From assembly GCA_963759545.1 (NCBI GenBank), contig CAVXAB010000006.1, positions 315,597 to 379,596 on the forward strand: a DNA stretch of 64,000 nucleotides, in the 5' to 3' direction. Below are positions 25,418-34,828 of this stretch, one piece after another. The notes beneath the pieces were generated by a model. The model ran no database searches. It saw nothing but the letters and a program-made list of their open reading frames with translations, and was not told where the DNA came from. Position 1 is the stretch's first letter; every line of letters starts with the position of its first letter. A program made the position numbers and the translations under genes. Origin of the DNA: Trebonia sp963759545 (GTDB lineage: Bacteria > Actinomycetota > Actinomycetes > Streptosporangiales > Streptosporangiaceae).

Positions 25418-27610
25418 CTAGCCTCGCGCGATGAAGTCTCCTGGCCGCCAGCTGCCGTCGAACGCGGGAGCCTGGGGGCCGTAGATACGGAAGTAGCTGA
25501 ACCAGCCGCGGCCAGGGACCGTCTGGATCCAGCGGTCGCCGGCTTCCTCGGGCTTGGCGGGCCCGAAGTAAAGGTCGACGGAGCCGGCGCCGCCCGGCGC
25601 GATGTCCTCGAACAGTGACCGGAGGGCAGCCTTGCCCTGCTCGGCGCTGATCTCTGACCGGGTCTGGGCGTCATAGCAGGTGACGGACCAGAAGAGGCTC
25701 GCTGGCACCGGCAGCGGGACGGTGAGCCGGTAGGTGCGGCCGCCGTCCAGGTAGGCGCCGACCGCGTCGCGGCAGGCGAGCCAGTACAGGGACCCCTGAC
25801 CCACGGTGCGGCGGAACATGGCCGGGGAAGCGACGATGGCCTGGGCGAACCAGCGGTCCCTCGCCTCGACGTCGAGCGAGCCCGCGCGTTCGAAGGTTCC
25901 GTTCTCCGGGCGCAGCCCAACCCACTCCCAGGCACGGCCGGGCCAGACGAGGCGGTCGGGGCGGCGGGACGCGAACGCGGCAACCAGCATCTCATCGCGG
26001 CCCCGCTCGGCGGCGATGGTCAGCACCTGGGCCAGGTCCGCAGCCGGCCTGAACGGCCTGCCTGCCTCCATGCCGAGCTCCGCCAGTGCGCCGAGCATGG
26101 GACGCATTTCCTCGACCGGGGGCTCGGCCGAGATGACCTCGTGCAGCACTCGCCAGTAGGCGAGGTTGTCCTCCCAGGCAAGTGGCGTGGTGTCGACGGG
26201 TCTCGCGGTGGCGTCCGAATAGCTGTAACCGTCCCTGTCGCCGCCGTTGAGCGGGTAGACCCGCACCGAGGTGAGCAGCCTGATCGCCGCGTCCAGGTCG
26301 CCGTCGAGCGGCAGGACGCGCAGCGCGAGGAGCACCAGCCAGGTGTCCGACCTTGCCGTCAGGTACCCGGCCGGCACGGCACCGTCCCAGCCGGGCGGCA
26401 GGATCAGGTGACGGCCGCCCTTCCCGGCGTCGGCCCCCGCCAGCCCCAGGTCGGTGATCCAGCGCTGGTGATGGTCATCGGCCAGGCCGACAAGCGGGCC
26501 CGGCGGCACTTCGACAACCACCGGGCCGGACTCGCGCAAGTCAAGAACGCCGCCCGCGTACGGTGTGTCGGAGTTCAACGTGAACCCCACATGCCTGGGC
26601 TGCGCCACCACCAGCAGCGCCGCCTTGTTGTCGGCCGCGCCCGCCGCCCTGGTACCGCGGGCGATCGCCTCCATCGAGACCGTCGGGTAGAAGAAGTGGT
26701 AGGCCTCCAGGGCCCTCCGCAGGTCCTGCTCCCGGTGTGCCACGACGGCACTGGGCGCGACGGGGAAGTCGTGTTCGAACTCGATGGTGCTCGTCATACC
26801 GGCATTCACCCACGTCCGGGCGCTGCCCGCTTCACCTCGCCTGGGTGAACCAACAGCCGGGCGTGCGGCGCACGTCGCGGCCTCGTCAGGCGTGCCCGCG
26901 GCGATCAGGCGGCGGGCGGCCCGGATGTCGGGCCCGAGCCGGGCTAGCCGGGCGACGAGGTCGTCGGCGGTGGAGTTCAGGGCCCCGCTGGTCATCGGGT
27001 CGAGCGCGTCGAGGATGAACAGCGCCGTGGTGGTGTCCTCGCGGAGCTGGGTACGGCGACCCTGGCGCCAGTTCCAGCGCCGGCAGGTCACGCCGTCGTC
27101 GTCGCACCACACGACCTCGCCGGGATCGGGGTGCTCGATGACCGCCTCGCCGCCGGCGGCGGTGTCGAAGGGCTCCGTGCCGGTGGCTCGGATGAGCCGC
27201 GGCGCACTGGTGTAGCGGGTCAGGTCCTCCCCGCCAAGGGGAACCTGGTGCAGCACTGAGACCGCGTTGTAGAGGTCGGTCAGCCGGTTCACGCGGGGCA
27301 GCCCGGATTCCGCGCGGCGGAGCAGTGCCTCCAGGCTGTTGCGGGTGCGCTGCGGCTTGGCGCCGAACGCCCGGTACGCCTCCCGCCAGGCGGCCACGTG
27401 CGGCAACTCCTCCGCGGGCCGGCCGGCCAGCGCCTCGCGGGCCGCGGTCTCCGCGGCCAGGAGCAGCGCGTCACTCGCGTCGTCGCTCGGGCCAGGGGTG
27501 AGTCCGTCGACCGCGAGCAGCATCGCGCGGTAGTCCGGCCGCAGCGCGAACACGGCGGGGTCAACCCAGGCGTCGGCGAGGAACTTCTCAAGCAGGCCGA
27601 GGTCAGGCAT
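25418..27610 (-). CDS. B3/B4-domain and DUF1254/DUF1214 fusion protein
   Basis: One uninterrupted frame of 730 residues. Residues 1 to ~245 form a B3/B4 (PheRS-beta-like tRNA-binding) domain: FALRPDYRAMLLAVDGL, YRAFGAKPQRTRNSLEALLRR, LPRVNRLTDLYNAVSVLHQ, EVVWCDDDGVTCRRWNWRQG. After a ~27-residue linker comes a DUF1254 domain and a C-terminal DUF1214 domain (PLPVPASLFWSVTCYDAQTR, PGRGWFSYFRIYGPQAPAFD). The two parts are normally separate proteins. An in-frame ATG at 26797 (residue 272) starts exactly at the DUF1254 part without a ribosome binding site, so either a true fusion or two genes whose stop was lost is possible. The start overlaps the XRE-cupin stop by 8 bases (ATGCCTGA), a known pairing for B3/B4 proteins. 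Confidence 0.75.
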   Translation of the reverse strand: MPDLGLLEKFLADAWVDPAVFALRPDYRAMLLAVDGLTPGPSDDASDALLLAAETAAREALAGRPAEELPHVAAWREAYRAFGAKPQRTRNSLEALLRRAESGLPRVNRLTDLYNAVSVLHQVPLGGEDLTRYTSAPRLIRATGTEPFDTAAGGEAVIEHPDPGEVVWCDDDGVTCRRWNWRQGRRTQLREDTTTALFILDALDPMTSGALNSTADDLVARLARLGPDIRAARRLIAAGTPDEAATCAARPAVGSPRRGEAGSARTWVNAGMTSTIEFEHDFPVAPSAVVAHREQDLRRALEAYHFFYPTVSMEAIARGTRAAGAADNKAALLVVAQPRHVGFTLNSDTPYAGGVLDLRESGPVVVEVPPGPLVGLADDHHQRWITDLGLAGADAGKGGRHLILPPGWDGAVPAGYLTARSDTWLVLLALRVLPLDGDLDAAIRLLTSVRVYPLNGGDRDGYSYSDATARPVDTTPLAWEDNLAYWRVLHEVISAEPPVEEMRPMLGALAELGMEAGRPFRPAADLAQVLTIAAERGRDEMLVAAFASRRPDRLVWPGRAWEWVGLRPENGTFERAGSLDVEARDRWFAQAIVASPAMFRRTVGQGSLYWLACRDAVGAYLDGGRTYRLTVPLPVPASLFWSVTCYDAQTRSEISAEQGKAALRSLFEDIAPGGAGSVDLYFGPAKPEEAGDRWIQTVPGRGWFSYFRIYGPQAPAFDGSWRPGDFIARG

Positions 27611-28250
27611 CCGCGGCCGCCGACAGGGCCGCCGACCGGGCTGCCGGCCGGGTCTCCGGCCCGACACCCGGCTCGAAGACCGCCAGGGAGAACCTCGCCG
27701 ACTGCGCACCGGGATTGGCGTAGGAATGCGCCGCATCGCCGGGAAACGCGACCGCATCGCCCGCATCGAGGGTGAATGCCTGGCCGGCGGCCTCGATCGT
27801 GACGGTGCCGTCCCGGACCTGCAGCAGTTCCCTGGTGCCGGGCGTGTGCGCCTCGCTCGCGTGACGGTCGCCTGGTGCCAGGGTCCAGTCCCACAACTCG
27901 ACCACGTCCGGCGGCTCGGTCCCGGCGACCAGCACCCCGCGCCCGCCCAAGTCGCTGCGCCACAGGGTGGCGCCCGCACCGCGCCTGGTGAGCTTCACCC
28001 GCCTGGGCTTGGGCGGTTCGACCAGCGCAGGCAGCCCGACGCCGAGCGCGTCACTGATCCTCAGCAGCGTTCCCACGCTCGGGTTCACCGCGCCCTGCTC
28101 CACACTGACCACCATCCTGCGGCTCACCCCGGCGACCTCCGCCAGCTGATCCAACGTCCACCGGCGCGACTGCCGTTCCTGCCTGACCCGAGCGCCGATA
28201 GCCGACGCCAGCGCACTGGCCCCCTCATCCATGAGTGCATCATAGTGCAC
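27603..28250 (-). CDS. XRE-family regulator with cupin domain
   Basis: A cytosolic repressor-like protein: helix-turn-helix RRWTLDQLAEVAGVSRRMVV and following in the first ~75 residues, and a cupin sensor domain in the C-terminal half (GTRELLQVRDGTVTIEAAG, GDAVAFPGDAAHSYANPG). Such proteins bind a small ligand in the cupin barrel and repress adjacent genes. The GTG at 28250 opens the frame, and an ATG at 28232 gives a 209-residue form that starts just inside the operator-like repeat at 28233-28263. Its stop overlaps the start of the downstream fusion gene, indicating translational coupling. Confidence 0.88.
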   Translation of the reverse strand: MHYDALMDEGASALASAIGARVRQERQSRRWTLDQLAEVAGVSRRMVVSVEQGAVNPSVGTLLRISDALGVGLPALVEPPKPRRVKLTRRGAGATLWRSDLGGRGVLVAGTEPPDVVELWDWTLAPGDRHASEAHTPGTRELLQVRDGTVTIEAAGQAFTLDAGDAVAFPGDAAHSYANPGAQSARFSLAVFEPGVGPETRPAARSAALSAAADA

Positions 28251-28263
28251 TGGAGGTGCACTC
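28233..28263. promoter_or_regulatory. inverted repeat at start of XRE-cupin gene
   Basis: GAGTGCA (28233-28239) and TGCACTC (28257-28263) are perfect inverted arms, with a further AGTGCA copy at 28244-28249 between them. The site covers the translation start, so autorepression by the encoded HTH protein is likely. No ribosome binding site is evident, fitting a leaderless message. Confidence 0.5.
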
Positions 28264-28320
28264 CCGGTCCGGCCGCACCTGACGGCTGGCCGTCCCGCCT
28301 GGATGGCGGCAGCGGGTTGG

Positions 28321-29307
28321 TCAGCCGCGCGGCAGGGTGCGGGGAAACCCGAAGCGGGCGATGAGCCCCAGGTCCGCGAAGCGGGTAATCGCGTGGACCT
28401 GCTTGCCCCGCAGCGTGAGCACGATGAGGCCGCAGGCCCGCCAGATCGGCGCGCTCGGGTCGGGGAGGTAGAGGACGAGGGCGGGCTGGCCGTTCGCCCG
28501 GGTCGGGAGGAACTTGAGGTCCTGGCCCGAGTGGGTCTCCAGGAGGAACCCGGCGATCGGCAGCGGCCCCCGGTGCTCGGCGGGTTCTGGCGGCATGGTG
28601 AGCCTGGCGTCGTCGGTCAGGAGGGCGACCAGTTCGTCCAGGTCGAAGCGCTCGAAGGCGCTGACGAACCGGTCGACGATGGCGGCCTCGGCCGGGGACT
28701 TGGGAACCGGCACGTCGTGCGGGTCCCGGTCGGGGTGCAGGCCTGCCCTGGCGCGGATGAGCGCGCTGTTAACGGCGGCCTGCGTGGTGCCGAGGATGCC
28801 GGCGGCCTCGGCCGCCGAGAAGCCGAGCACGTCCCGCAGTACGAGGACCGCCCGTTGCTGGGGTGGCAGGTGCTGCAGGCCCGCCACGAACGACAGGGCG
28901 ATCGACTCCCGCGCGTCGTACCTGGCTTCTGGGCCAGGAGTCAGGTCGTCGAGATCATCCGGGTAGGGCTCGAGCCACCACGGCTCGCTTGCCCGTACCA
29001 GCGCGGCCGGCCCCGCGCCCCGATCGGTCCGGCCGGCCGGCTGCGGGCGGCGGGACTCGCCGCGCAGGTAGTTGAGGCAGCGGTTCGTGGCGATCCGGTA
29101 CAGCCACGCCCGCAGCGACTGGCCGTCGAACCGGTCGATCGAACGCCATGCGGCCAACAGAGCCTCCTGAAGCACGTCCTCGGCGTCCTGAACCGATCCG
29201 AGAATCCGGTAGCAGTGCGCCTGCAGTTCGCGGCGGTAAGGATCAATGAGCTCGCCGAAGGCCGCACCGTCGCCGGCCTGGGCCCGTGCGAGCGTTGCCT
29301 CGGTCAT
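28321..29307 (-). CDS. SigG/SigJ-like ECF sigma factor with SnoaL-type domain
   Basis: A 328-residue sigma factor counted from the ATG at 29307. Region 2 is FGELIDPYRRELQAHCYRIL to LRAWLYRIATNRCLNYLRG, region 4 is LQHLPPQQRAVLVLRDVLGF and following, and the last ~115 residues form a SnoaL-like alpha+beta domain (DRFVSAFERFDLDELVALLT, GQDLKFLPTRANGQPALVLY). This build is shared with mycobacterial SigG/SigJ and ECF41/ECF56-type factors, where the extra domain acts as a built-in regulator. No anti-sigma gene is nearby. It is divergent from the MFS gene with 145 bp between, so control of the exporter is possible. Confidence 0.88.
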   Translation of the reverse strand: MTEATLARAQAGDGAAFGELIDPYRRELQAHCYRILGSVQDAEDVLQEALLAAWRSIDRFDGQSLRAWLYRIATNRCLNYLRGESRRPQPAGRTDRGAGPAALVRASEPWWLEPYPDDLDDLTPGPEARYDARESIALSFVAGLQHLPPQQRAVLVLRDVLGFSAAEAAGILGTTQAAVNSALIRARAGLHPDRDPHDVPVPKSPAEAAIVDRFVSAFERFDLDELVALLTDDARLTMPPEPAEHRGPLPIAGFLLETHSGQDLKFLPTRANGQPALVLYLPDPSAPIWRACGLIVLTLRGKQVHAITRFADLGLIARFGFPRTLPRG

Positions 29308-29452
29308 GACGGGACCCGTCCTTTCACATGGCCACCTGGATAGCGCCTCCGATGAGTGCAACACCGGCGGCGGCGCGGATTCATCGGCGAGTCACCGGTA
29401 AGGGCGGTGCTTCAACTGGTGAGTACCTGACCAGTAAAGACCGGAGGCACAC

Positions 29453-30955
29453 GTGACCTCAGTAGACCCAAGGAACGACATCGGCGGCAGGAAGGCCGCG
29501 CCACCCGGCGAAGTGCGCCGGTGGCGGGCGTTTTCGCTGCTTGCCGTGGCTTGCTTCATGACGGCGGTTGACATGCTCATCGTCAACGTCGCGCTGCCGA
29601 CGATCGGTGCCAGGCTGCATTTCGCCGAGTCGGACCTGCAGTGGGTGGTGACCGCGTACGCGCTCACCTTCGGCGGGTTCCTGCTGCTCGGCGGGCGGGC
29701 CGCCGACCTGCTCGGCCGCAGGCGCATGTTCATGGCCGGGCTGGCGCTGTTCACCGCCGCCTCGCTCGCCTGCGCGCTGGCCACCAGCGGCACGTTCCTG
29801 ATCATCATGCGCGGCGTCCAGGGCCTTGGCTCCGCGATGGTGCTGCCCGCGGCGCTGTCGATCGTCATGAACATGTTCCCCGAGGGCGCCGAGCGCAACA
29901 AGGCGCTCGGGCTATGGGGCGCCATCGGCGCCAGCGGGGCGACCGTCGGCGTGCTGGCATGGGCGGTGCCCTCACCCGGTACGCGGGCTGGCCGTACATC
30001 TTCTACCTGAACGTCGCCGTCGGCGGGGCCGCGCTGCTGCTGGCCCGGCGGGTGGTGCCGGAAAGCAGGCTGCACGGCGCACGCCGCCGCTACGACCCGC
30101 TCGGCGCCATCACCGTGACCGGCGCCCTGGTGATGGCGGTCTACGCGATCTCGCAGGCGCCGACCGTCGGGTGGACCGCCGCCCGGACCCTGGCCCTGCT
30201 CGCGGCGGCGGCGGCCCTGCTGGCCGCGTTCGTGGTCATCGAGGCCAGGGCCGAGGCGCCGCTGCTGCCGCTGCGGCTGTTCCGGCTGAAGACCCTCGCC
30301 GGATCCAACGCGGTCGGCTTCCTGCTCGGGGCCAGCTTCTACGGCTACATCTTCATCGGCACCCTGTACATGCAGCAGGTGCTCGGATACTCCGCGATGA
30401 GGACGGGCCTCGCCTGGCTGATCGTCGGTCTGACCGGGGTGGCGATGGCCGGGCCGGCCCAGCTGCTCGTCACCCGCGCGTCGGTCAGGCTGGTGATGGC
30501 GGCCGGGATGACCCTGACCGGGGCCGGGATCCTGTGGGCGACCCAGGCGCCCGCCCACGCGAGCTTCTGGGGCGAACCTGGCCGGTCCCTTCATCCTGAC
30601 CGGCGCCGTCACCTGGGTGTTCGTCCCGGTATCGATCGGCGCCCTGATCGGCGTCACGGAACGCGACGCCGGGGTCGCCTCTGGGCTTATCGACTCATCC
30701 CAGCAGCTCGGCGGCGCGATCGGGATAGCCGTCGCGTCGACCGTGGCGGCCACGCGCTCCCGTGTCCTGCTTGGCCAGGGACACGCCATCGCGACCGCGC
30801 TCACCGGCGGGTTCCACTCGGCACTCTGGGTCTGCGGGCTCGTCGCCCTGACCGGCGTCCCCGTTGCGTTCCTCCTCGTCCGGCGCACCGAAATCGCCAA
30901 GGCCGCCGCGGTCACTACGCAACGGAAGGCCCCGGCACCCGCCCCCGCCGACTGA
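29453..30955 (+). pseudogene. DHA2-type MFS exporter, two frameshifts
   Basis: A ~500-residue, 14-helix-type major facilitator of the EmrB/QacA group split over three frames. The first part holds TM1 (MTAVDMLIVNVALPTIGA) and motif A (GGRAADLLGRRRMF). The middle part begins GGALTRYAGWPYIFYLNVAV, and the last runs from LAGPFILTGAVTWVFVPVSI to the stop at 30955. Adding one base near GGCATGGG (29956-29963) and deleting one G from the run at 30569-30572 restores the frame. These proteins export drugs or small metabolites with protons. GTG start behind GGAGG. Probably functional if the indels are sequencing errors. Confidence 0.85.
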
Positions 30956-31345
30956 CCGCGGCCGGCGCGATCTAGCCAGGAACGACAGCGACCTTCCTGG
31001 CGGTAGGCCTTACCGCCAGGAAGGCGAGCCGCTCACCCGCGACGCCAGGGCCGAGTTCCAGGCAGCCGCCCGGCGCCTGCCGATGCGCGACCAGGCCCGT
31101 GCGCGGGCGACGAGACGTTCTTCGCACGCAGAGGACCATGCCTGCGTTCGGATGAATACTGTCTTTGATTATTCCGAACGACAGCGGCTTACTCCCGCAG
31201 CCGCCATTCTCTGCCAGCGGGCTGGTCGCGCCTGTCGGTTGCCCAGGTCTGGGTCCGTCAGGCGTTCGGCCGATTGGCCCGAAGCCGTTTGCGGTCCCTT
31301 TCACCGGGCAGGAAGTTGCCGGTTACGCTCGCTCACGGAGGTGCC
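30956..31345. other. intergenic region after MFS gene
   Basis: Apart from the hairpin at 30992-31024, I see no gene here. The region from about 31140 is less GC-rich, which may mark the promoter of the small membrane protein starting at 31346. Confidence 0.4.
30992..31024. terminator. 14-bp stem hairpin downstream of MFS gene
   Basis: CCTTCCTGGCGGTA (30992-31005) pairs perfectly with TACCGCCAGGAAGG (31011-31024) around GGCCT. It lies 37 bases after the exporter stop. As is common in actinomycetes, no U tract follows. Confidence 0.75.
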
Positions 31346-31525
31346 ATGAAGATACTGGTGGAACTCCTGCTCTGCTTTCTCCACCCGGTAGCGGTAGTTC
31401 TCATGTGGATCAATCTCGCGACACGGACCGACCTGTCCACGGTCGGCAAGCTGGCCTGGGCCATCTTCGGGCTGATCCCGTTCGTGCCCTTCTTGTACGT
31501 CCTGACTGGGGGCGAGCTCTTCTGA
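31346..31525 (+). CDS. small PLDc_N-like membrane protein
   Basis: A 59-residue protein with two hydrophobic helices (LVELLLCFLHPVAVVLMWIN and LAWAIFGLIPFVPFLYVLTG). The second helix, with its PFxPFLYxLxGG end, resembles the PLDc_N (phospholipase D nuclease N-terminal) membrane family, which occurs as short free-standing proteins in actinomycetes. Function unknown. A strong GGAGG (31337-31341) sits at correct spacing from the ATG. Confidence 0.65.
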   Translation: MKILVELLLCFLHPVAVVLMWINLATRTDLSTVGKLAWAIFGLIPFVPFLYVLTGGELF

Positions 31526-31695
31526 GTTAGCGCTAGGTGGCTCGCAGTCCGTTCCGGACGAGGAGAGCTACGGTCGCCGTGCACGCCGCGAGCCGGGGCC
31601 AGCGTTCGGCCGCACCCTGGCAGGGCGCTGCCTGCGCGCCGGCCCCGGCCCGTAGGGGAGAGAAGGAACAGGAACAGAGAGGGAACCGCCGCATG

Positions 31696-31911
31696 CTAGC
31701 TCAGGCCGTTGCCGAGGGATCCGAACTTCCCCCGGGCCAGGAAGTACGCGGCCAAGAAGATCGGCACCGATACGGCGACCTGCACCCATCCCCACGGGTT
31801 GCCGTGAGAGAGAAACAAGATGCCGAGGGCCAGGTTCAAGATCCCAGCCATGATGCGCACACTCGTGGAGAAATAGGGGTGACGATATCCCCATGACGTT
31901 GCTGCGTACAT
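31696..31911 (-). CDS. small membrane protein, function unknown
   Basis: A 71-residue protein with two membrane helices (MAGILNLALGILFLS and VQVAVSVPIFLAAYFLA) joined by a short HGNPWGW turn. An AAAGGAG ribosome binding site precedes the ATG at good distance, which argues for a real gene. No family is recognised. It is unrelated in sequence to the membrane protein at 31346 but similar in size. Confidence 0.6.
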   Translation of the reverse strand: MYAATSWGYRHPYFSTSVRIMAGILNLALGILFLSHGNPWGWVQVAVSVPIFLAAYFLARGKFGSLGNGLS

Positions 31912-32169
31912 TGTGATGTCTCCTTTTACCTGCGGTGCCGGCCATTTCGGTCACCTGTCTCAATGCTCGCTACGCGCCAAGAGGAGATCCACCGTGCGAC
32001 CACCCGGACCTGGGGTACGGCTAGCACGGTCATCAAGAATTACCGGCGGCCGGGCGTGTAGCTGGTCCCGAATCGACCGGGCAAAGACATCCTCGCAACT
32101 GGACGTGGTTCGCAGCTCCGAACGATAACGCCATGGGATGGACTCGACGTTCAGGGGTACGTTCCGCCC

Positions 32170-32907
32170 ATGGCGGTGTTCGCATTGTGGAGCGCACCAC
32201 GAGCACGCTCGACGGCCTTCTTCCGCTCGATGGCTGAGCGCGGCGACATGACCGTCCTCCACGAACCGTTCTACTACCTGAAGCAATTCGGCGAGACCGA
32301 TGCCGGAGGGCGGGCGTTCGGTTCACCCGCGTCGCTCCTCGCGTGGTTGCGTAATGAGACGCATGGCATCAGCGTGTTCTTGAAGGACACGACCGATCAT
32401 CGCCACGCTGACGTCCTCGCCGACCGGCGCTTCCTCGCCGAGGCCCGGCATGCGTTCCTCATCCGCCGTCCCGAGGAGATCGCAGCGTCCTACTACGCGC
32501 TGTTCCCTGACATGAGCATTAACGCGATCGGGCTGGAGATGATGTGCGAGTTGCAGGCCGCCGTTCGCGACGCCGGGGGGAACGCATCGGTGGTCATCGA
32601 CTCCGACGACCTCATGGCGCGACCCGAAGCGACGATGGCCGGGTACTGCGCGGCCGTCGGGCTCCCTTTCATCCCACGGGCGCTCGCCTGGGAGGCCGGT
32701 GATCGGTCCGAGTGGGGGCGGTCCGCCCGCTGGCACACGGACGTCAGCGCCAGCTCCGGCTTCGGACATCACCCGCGCGTGTACCCGCACACCGTTGAGA
32801 ACTCCGGTGAGCTGGCACGGTTCGCCGCATACCACCTGCCGTTCTACGAGCAGCTTTACGCGCAGCGGCTGGACGTTACGCCCTGGGAGCAAATGGCGGG
32901 CTCCTAA
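32170..32907 (+). CDS. sulfotransferase-family protein
   Basis: A 245-residue protein with a sulfotransferase-like P-loop near the start (WSAPRARSTAFFRSMAERGD, residues 7-26, at the place of the 5'-phosphosulfate loop), followed by VLHEPFYYLKQF and, further on, HAFLIRRPEEIAASYYALFP, which matches the 3'-phosphate-binding RxxxxxxxS region. Such proteins transfer sulfate from PAPS, although some relatives have other or unknown roles. Acceptor unknown. The gene stands alone, in less GC-rich surroundings. Confidence 0.75.
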   Translation: MAVFALWSAPRARSTAFFRSMAERGDMTVLHEPFYYLKQFGETDAGGRAFGSPASLLAWLRNETHGISVFLKDTTDHRHADVLADRRFLAEARHAFLIRRPEEIAASYYALFPDMSINAIGLEMMCELQAAVRDAGGNASVVIDSDDLMARPEATMAGYCAAVGLPFIPRALAWEAGDRSEWGRSARWHTDVSASSGFGHHPRVYPHTVENSGELARFAAYHLPFYEQLYAQRLDVTPWEQMAGS

Positions 32908-33025
32908 CTCGGCCGCTAAATCACGCTGCGAGCTCACTACTGATTCCTTGTTACCCGGGAAGACGTCTCCGGCGTGGGGCCGCGGGGTCACGTTATAGGA
33001 TTCCTGTTGACCTGGAGGTGCGCGC

Positions 33026-33829
33026 ATGCCGGAACTTCCGACGGGAATCGATACGTCACGGCCGCATCCGGCCCGGACGTACGATTATTTCCTGGGCGGT
33101 AAGAACAACTTCGCCGCTGACCGGGAGGTCGCGGATAGAGTTCTGGCGGGCTGGCCGACCATTCGTATCGGGGTGCGCGAGAACCGGAAGTTTCTCGCGC
33201 GCGTGGTCAGGTACCTGGCCGGGGAGGTCGGCATCCGCCAGTTCCTCGACATCGGGACCGGGCTGCCCACCGCGGACAACGTGCACGAGGTCGCCCAGGC
33301 GGTCGCGCCGTCGGCCCGCGTCGTCTATGTCGACAACGATCCGCTGGTGCTCGCGCACGCCCGGGCGTTGCTCACGTCTTCTCCGGAGGGCCGCACCGCC
33401 TACATCCACGCCGACCTGCGTGACCCCGTCGCCATCCTGAACGACCCGGTGACCCGCGAGGTGCTGGACTTTACCCAGCCGATCGCGCTCATGCTGATCG
33501 CGATCCTGCACATGATCCCCGACGAGGAGAAGCCCGCCGAGATCCTCGCGACCTTGCTCGATGCCCTGCCGTCGGGAAGCTATATCGTCGCCTCGCACAT
33601 TACGGGGGAGCACAACGCCGGGGCAGCGGACGGGGAGCGCACCTTCCAGCAGGGAGGGATGGCGGCCCAATGGCGGGACTCCGACGTGTTCGCGAGGCTG
33701 GCGTTTAACGGCCTTGACCTGGTGCCGCCGGGCGTGGTGCTCACCTCGGAGTGGCGCGACGACGAGTCAGGCCCGCGCCCCACGCCGGCTGATGTCAGCG
33801 CCTACGGCGGGGTCGCCCGCAAGCCGTGA
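33026..33829 (+). CDS. DUF574-type SAM-dependent methyltransferase
   Basis: A 267-residue member of the actinomycete DUF574 (S-adenosyl methyltransferase) family. The signature RPHPARTYDYFLGGKNNFAA is at residues 12-31, motif I is QFLDIGTGLPTADNVHEVAQ, then VVYVDNDPLVLAHARALL, IHADLRDP, and ALMLIAILHMIPDEEKPAEI. These proteins are numerous in Streptomyces-like genomes and their substrates are unknown. A CTGGAGGTG ribosome binding site supports the ATG at 33026. Confidence 0.9.
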   Translation: MPELPTGIDTSRPHPARTYDYFLGGKNNFAADREVADRVLAGWPTIRIGVRENRKFLARVVRYLAGEVGIRQFLDIGTGLPTADNVHEVAQAVAPSARVVYVDNDPLVLAHARALLTSSPEGRTAYIHADLRDPVAILNDPVTREVLDFTQPIALMLIAILHMIPDEEKPAEILATLLDALPSGSYIVASHITGEHNAGAADGERTFQQGGMAAQWRDSDVFARLAFNGLDLVPPGVVLTSEWRDDESGPRPTPADVSAYGGVARKP

Positions 33830-33892
33830 GCGTCCAGCGCCTGGCTGTGCCTTTACGCCCCGGGCCGACGGCAGGAGAGGGGGCAGGCGACG

Positions 33893-34744
33893 ATGCAGGC
33901 GTCAGAGGCCTCGCGTGCGGTAGCTGCGGCCATGTCGACCGCCTCGTCACTTGACCTGACAGTCGACGACGCGGTCGTTCTCCAGGACTCGAACAGGCTC
34001 ACCCTGCGCCTGCTGCCTTGTGACGTGCTTGCCCGGGTGGCACCGGTAGCGCATCAGGTTTCACAGTTCGAAGTCGAGCTCGCTCAGCGGCTCGCCGAAT
34101 CGGGGTGCCCGGTGGCTGCTCTTGAGCCTCGAGTGGACCCGCGTGCCTATGAGCGAGATGGCTTCGTGGTCACGCTGTGGACCTACTACGAACCTGCGGC
34201 ACCTGGAGAGGCCTCACCAGCCGACTACGCCGGTGCGCTCGAGCGGTTGCATGCCGGCATGCGCAAGCTCGACATCCCTACGCCGCACTTCACGGATCGA
34301 GTCGAGCAGGCTCAGCAACTCGTTGCGTCCCGCGACCGCACCCCGGCGCTCGCGGACGCGGACCGGGAACTCCTCGGCGACACGCTGCGAAGCCTGAGAC
34401 GATCGATCGGCGACCGTGGCGCCGCTGAGCAGCTACTGCACGGTGAGCCGCACCCGGGCAACATGCTCACCACGAAGAACGGACTGCTGTTCATAGACCT
34501 AGAGACGTGTTGCCGCGGACCGGTCGAATTCGACCTCGCCCATGCGCCAGAAGAAGTCAGCGAGCACTATCCGGATGTCAATCAAGACCTGCTGCGGGAG
34601 TGCCGCATCCTCGTGCTGGCGATGATCACAACGTGGCGCTGGGATCGAGGCGACCAACTCCCGAACGGGCGCCAGCTGGGCACAGAGTGGCTCAGCCAGA
34701 TCCGGGCAGCGCTCGATCGCGAGGGGCGCGATACCCGCGGCTGA
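33893..34744 (+). CDS. APH-fold phosphotransferase
   Basis: A 283-residue aminoglycoside-phosphotransferase/choline-kinase-fold protein. The catalytic loop is HGEPHPGN (183-190), with Glu in the position usually held by Asp (HGD), and the metal-binding Asp202 lies in FIDLET. The N-terminal lobe ends in VVTLWTYYEP. Whether it phosphorylates an antibiotic or a metabolite cannot be told. The HGEPHPGN form is common in uncharacterised members. It follows the DUF574 gene by 63 bp on the same strand. Confidence 0.82.
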   Translation: MQASEASRAVAAAMSTASSLDLTVDDAVVLQDSNRLTLRLLPCDVLARVAPVAHQVSQFEVELAQRLAESGCPVAALEPRVDPRAYERDGFVVTLWTYYEPAAPGEASPADYAGALERLHAGMRKLDIPTPHFTDRVEQAQQLVASRDRTPALADADRELLGDTLRSLRRSIGDRGAAEQLLHGEPHPGNMLTTKNGLLFIDLETCCRGPVEFDLAHAPEEVSEHYPDVNQDLLRECRILVLAMITTWRWDRGDQLPNGRQLGTEWLSQIRAALDREGRDTRG

Positions 34745-34828
34745 TCGCGCCGACAACCTGGAGTTGGTCTAGGGAGCGGCGGGCCTTCCTGAACTCCACT
34801 TCCCCGATACCGGACTTACCATGACCTT

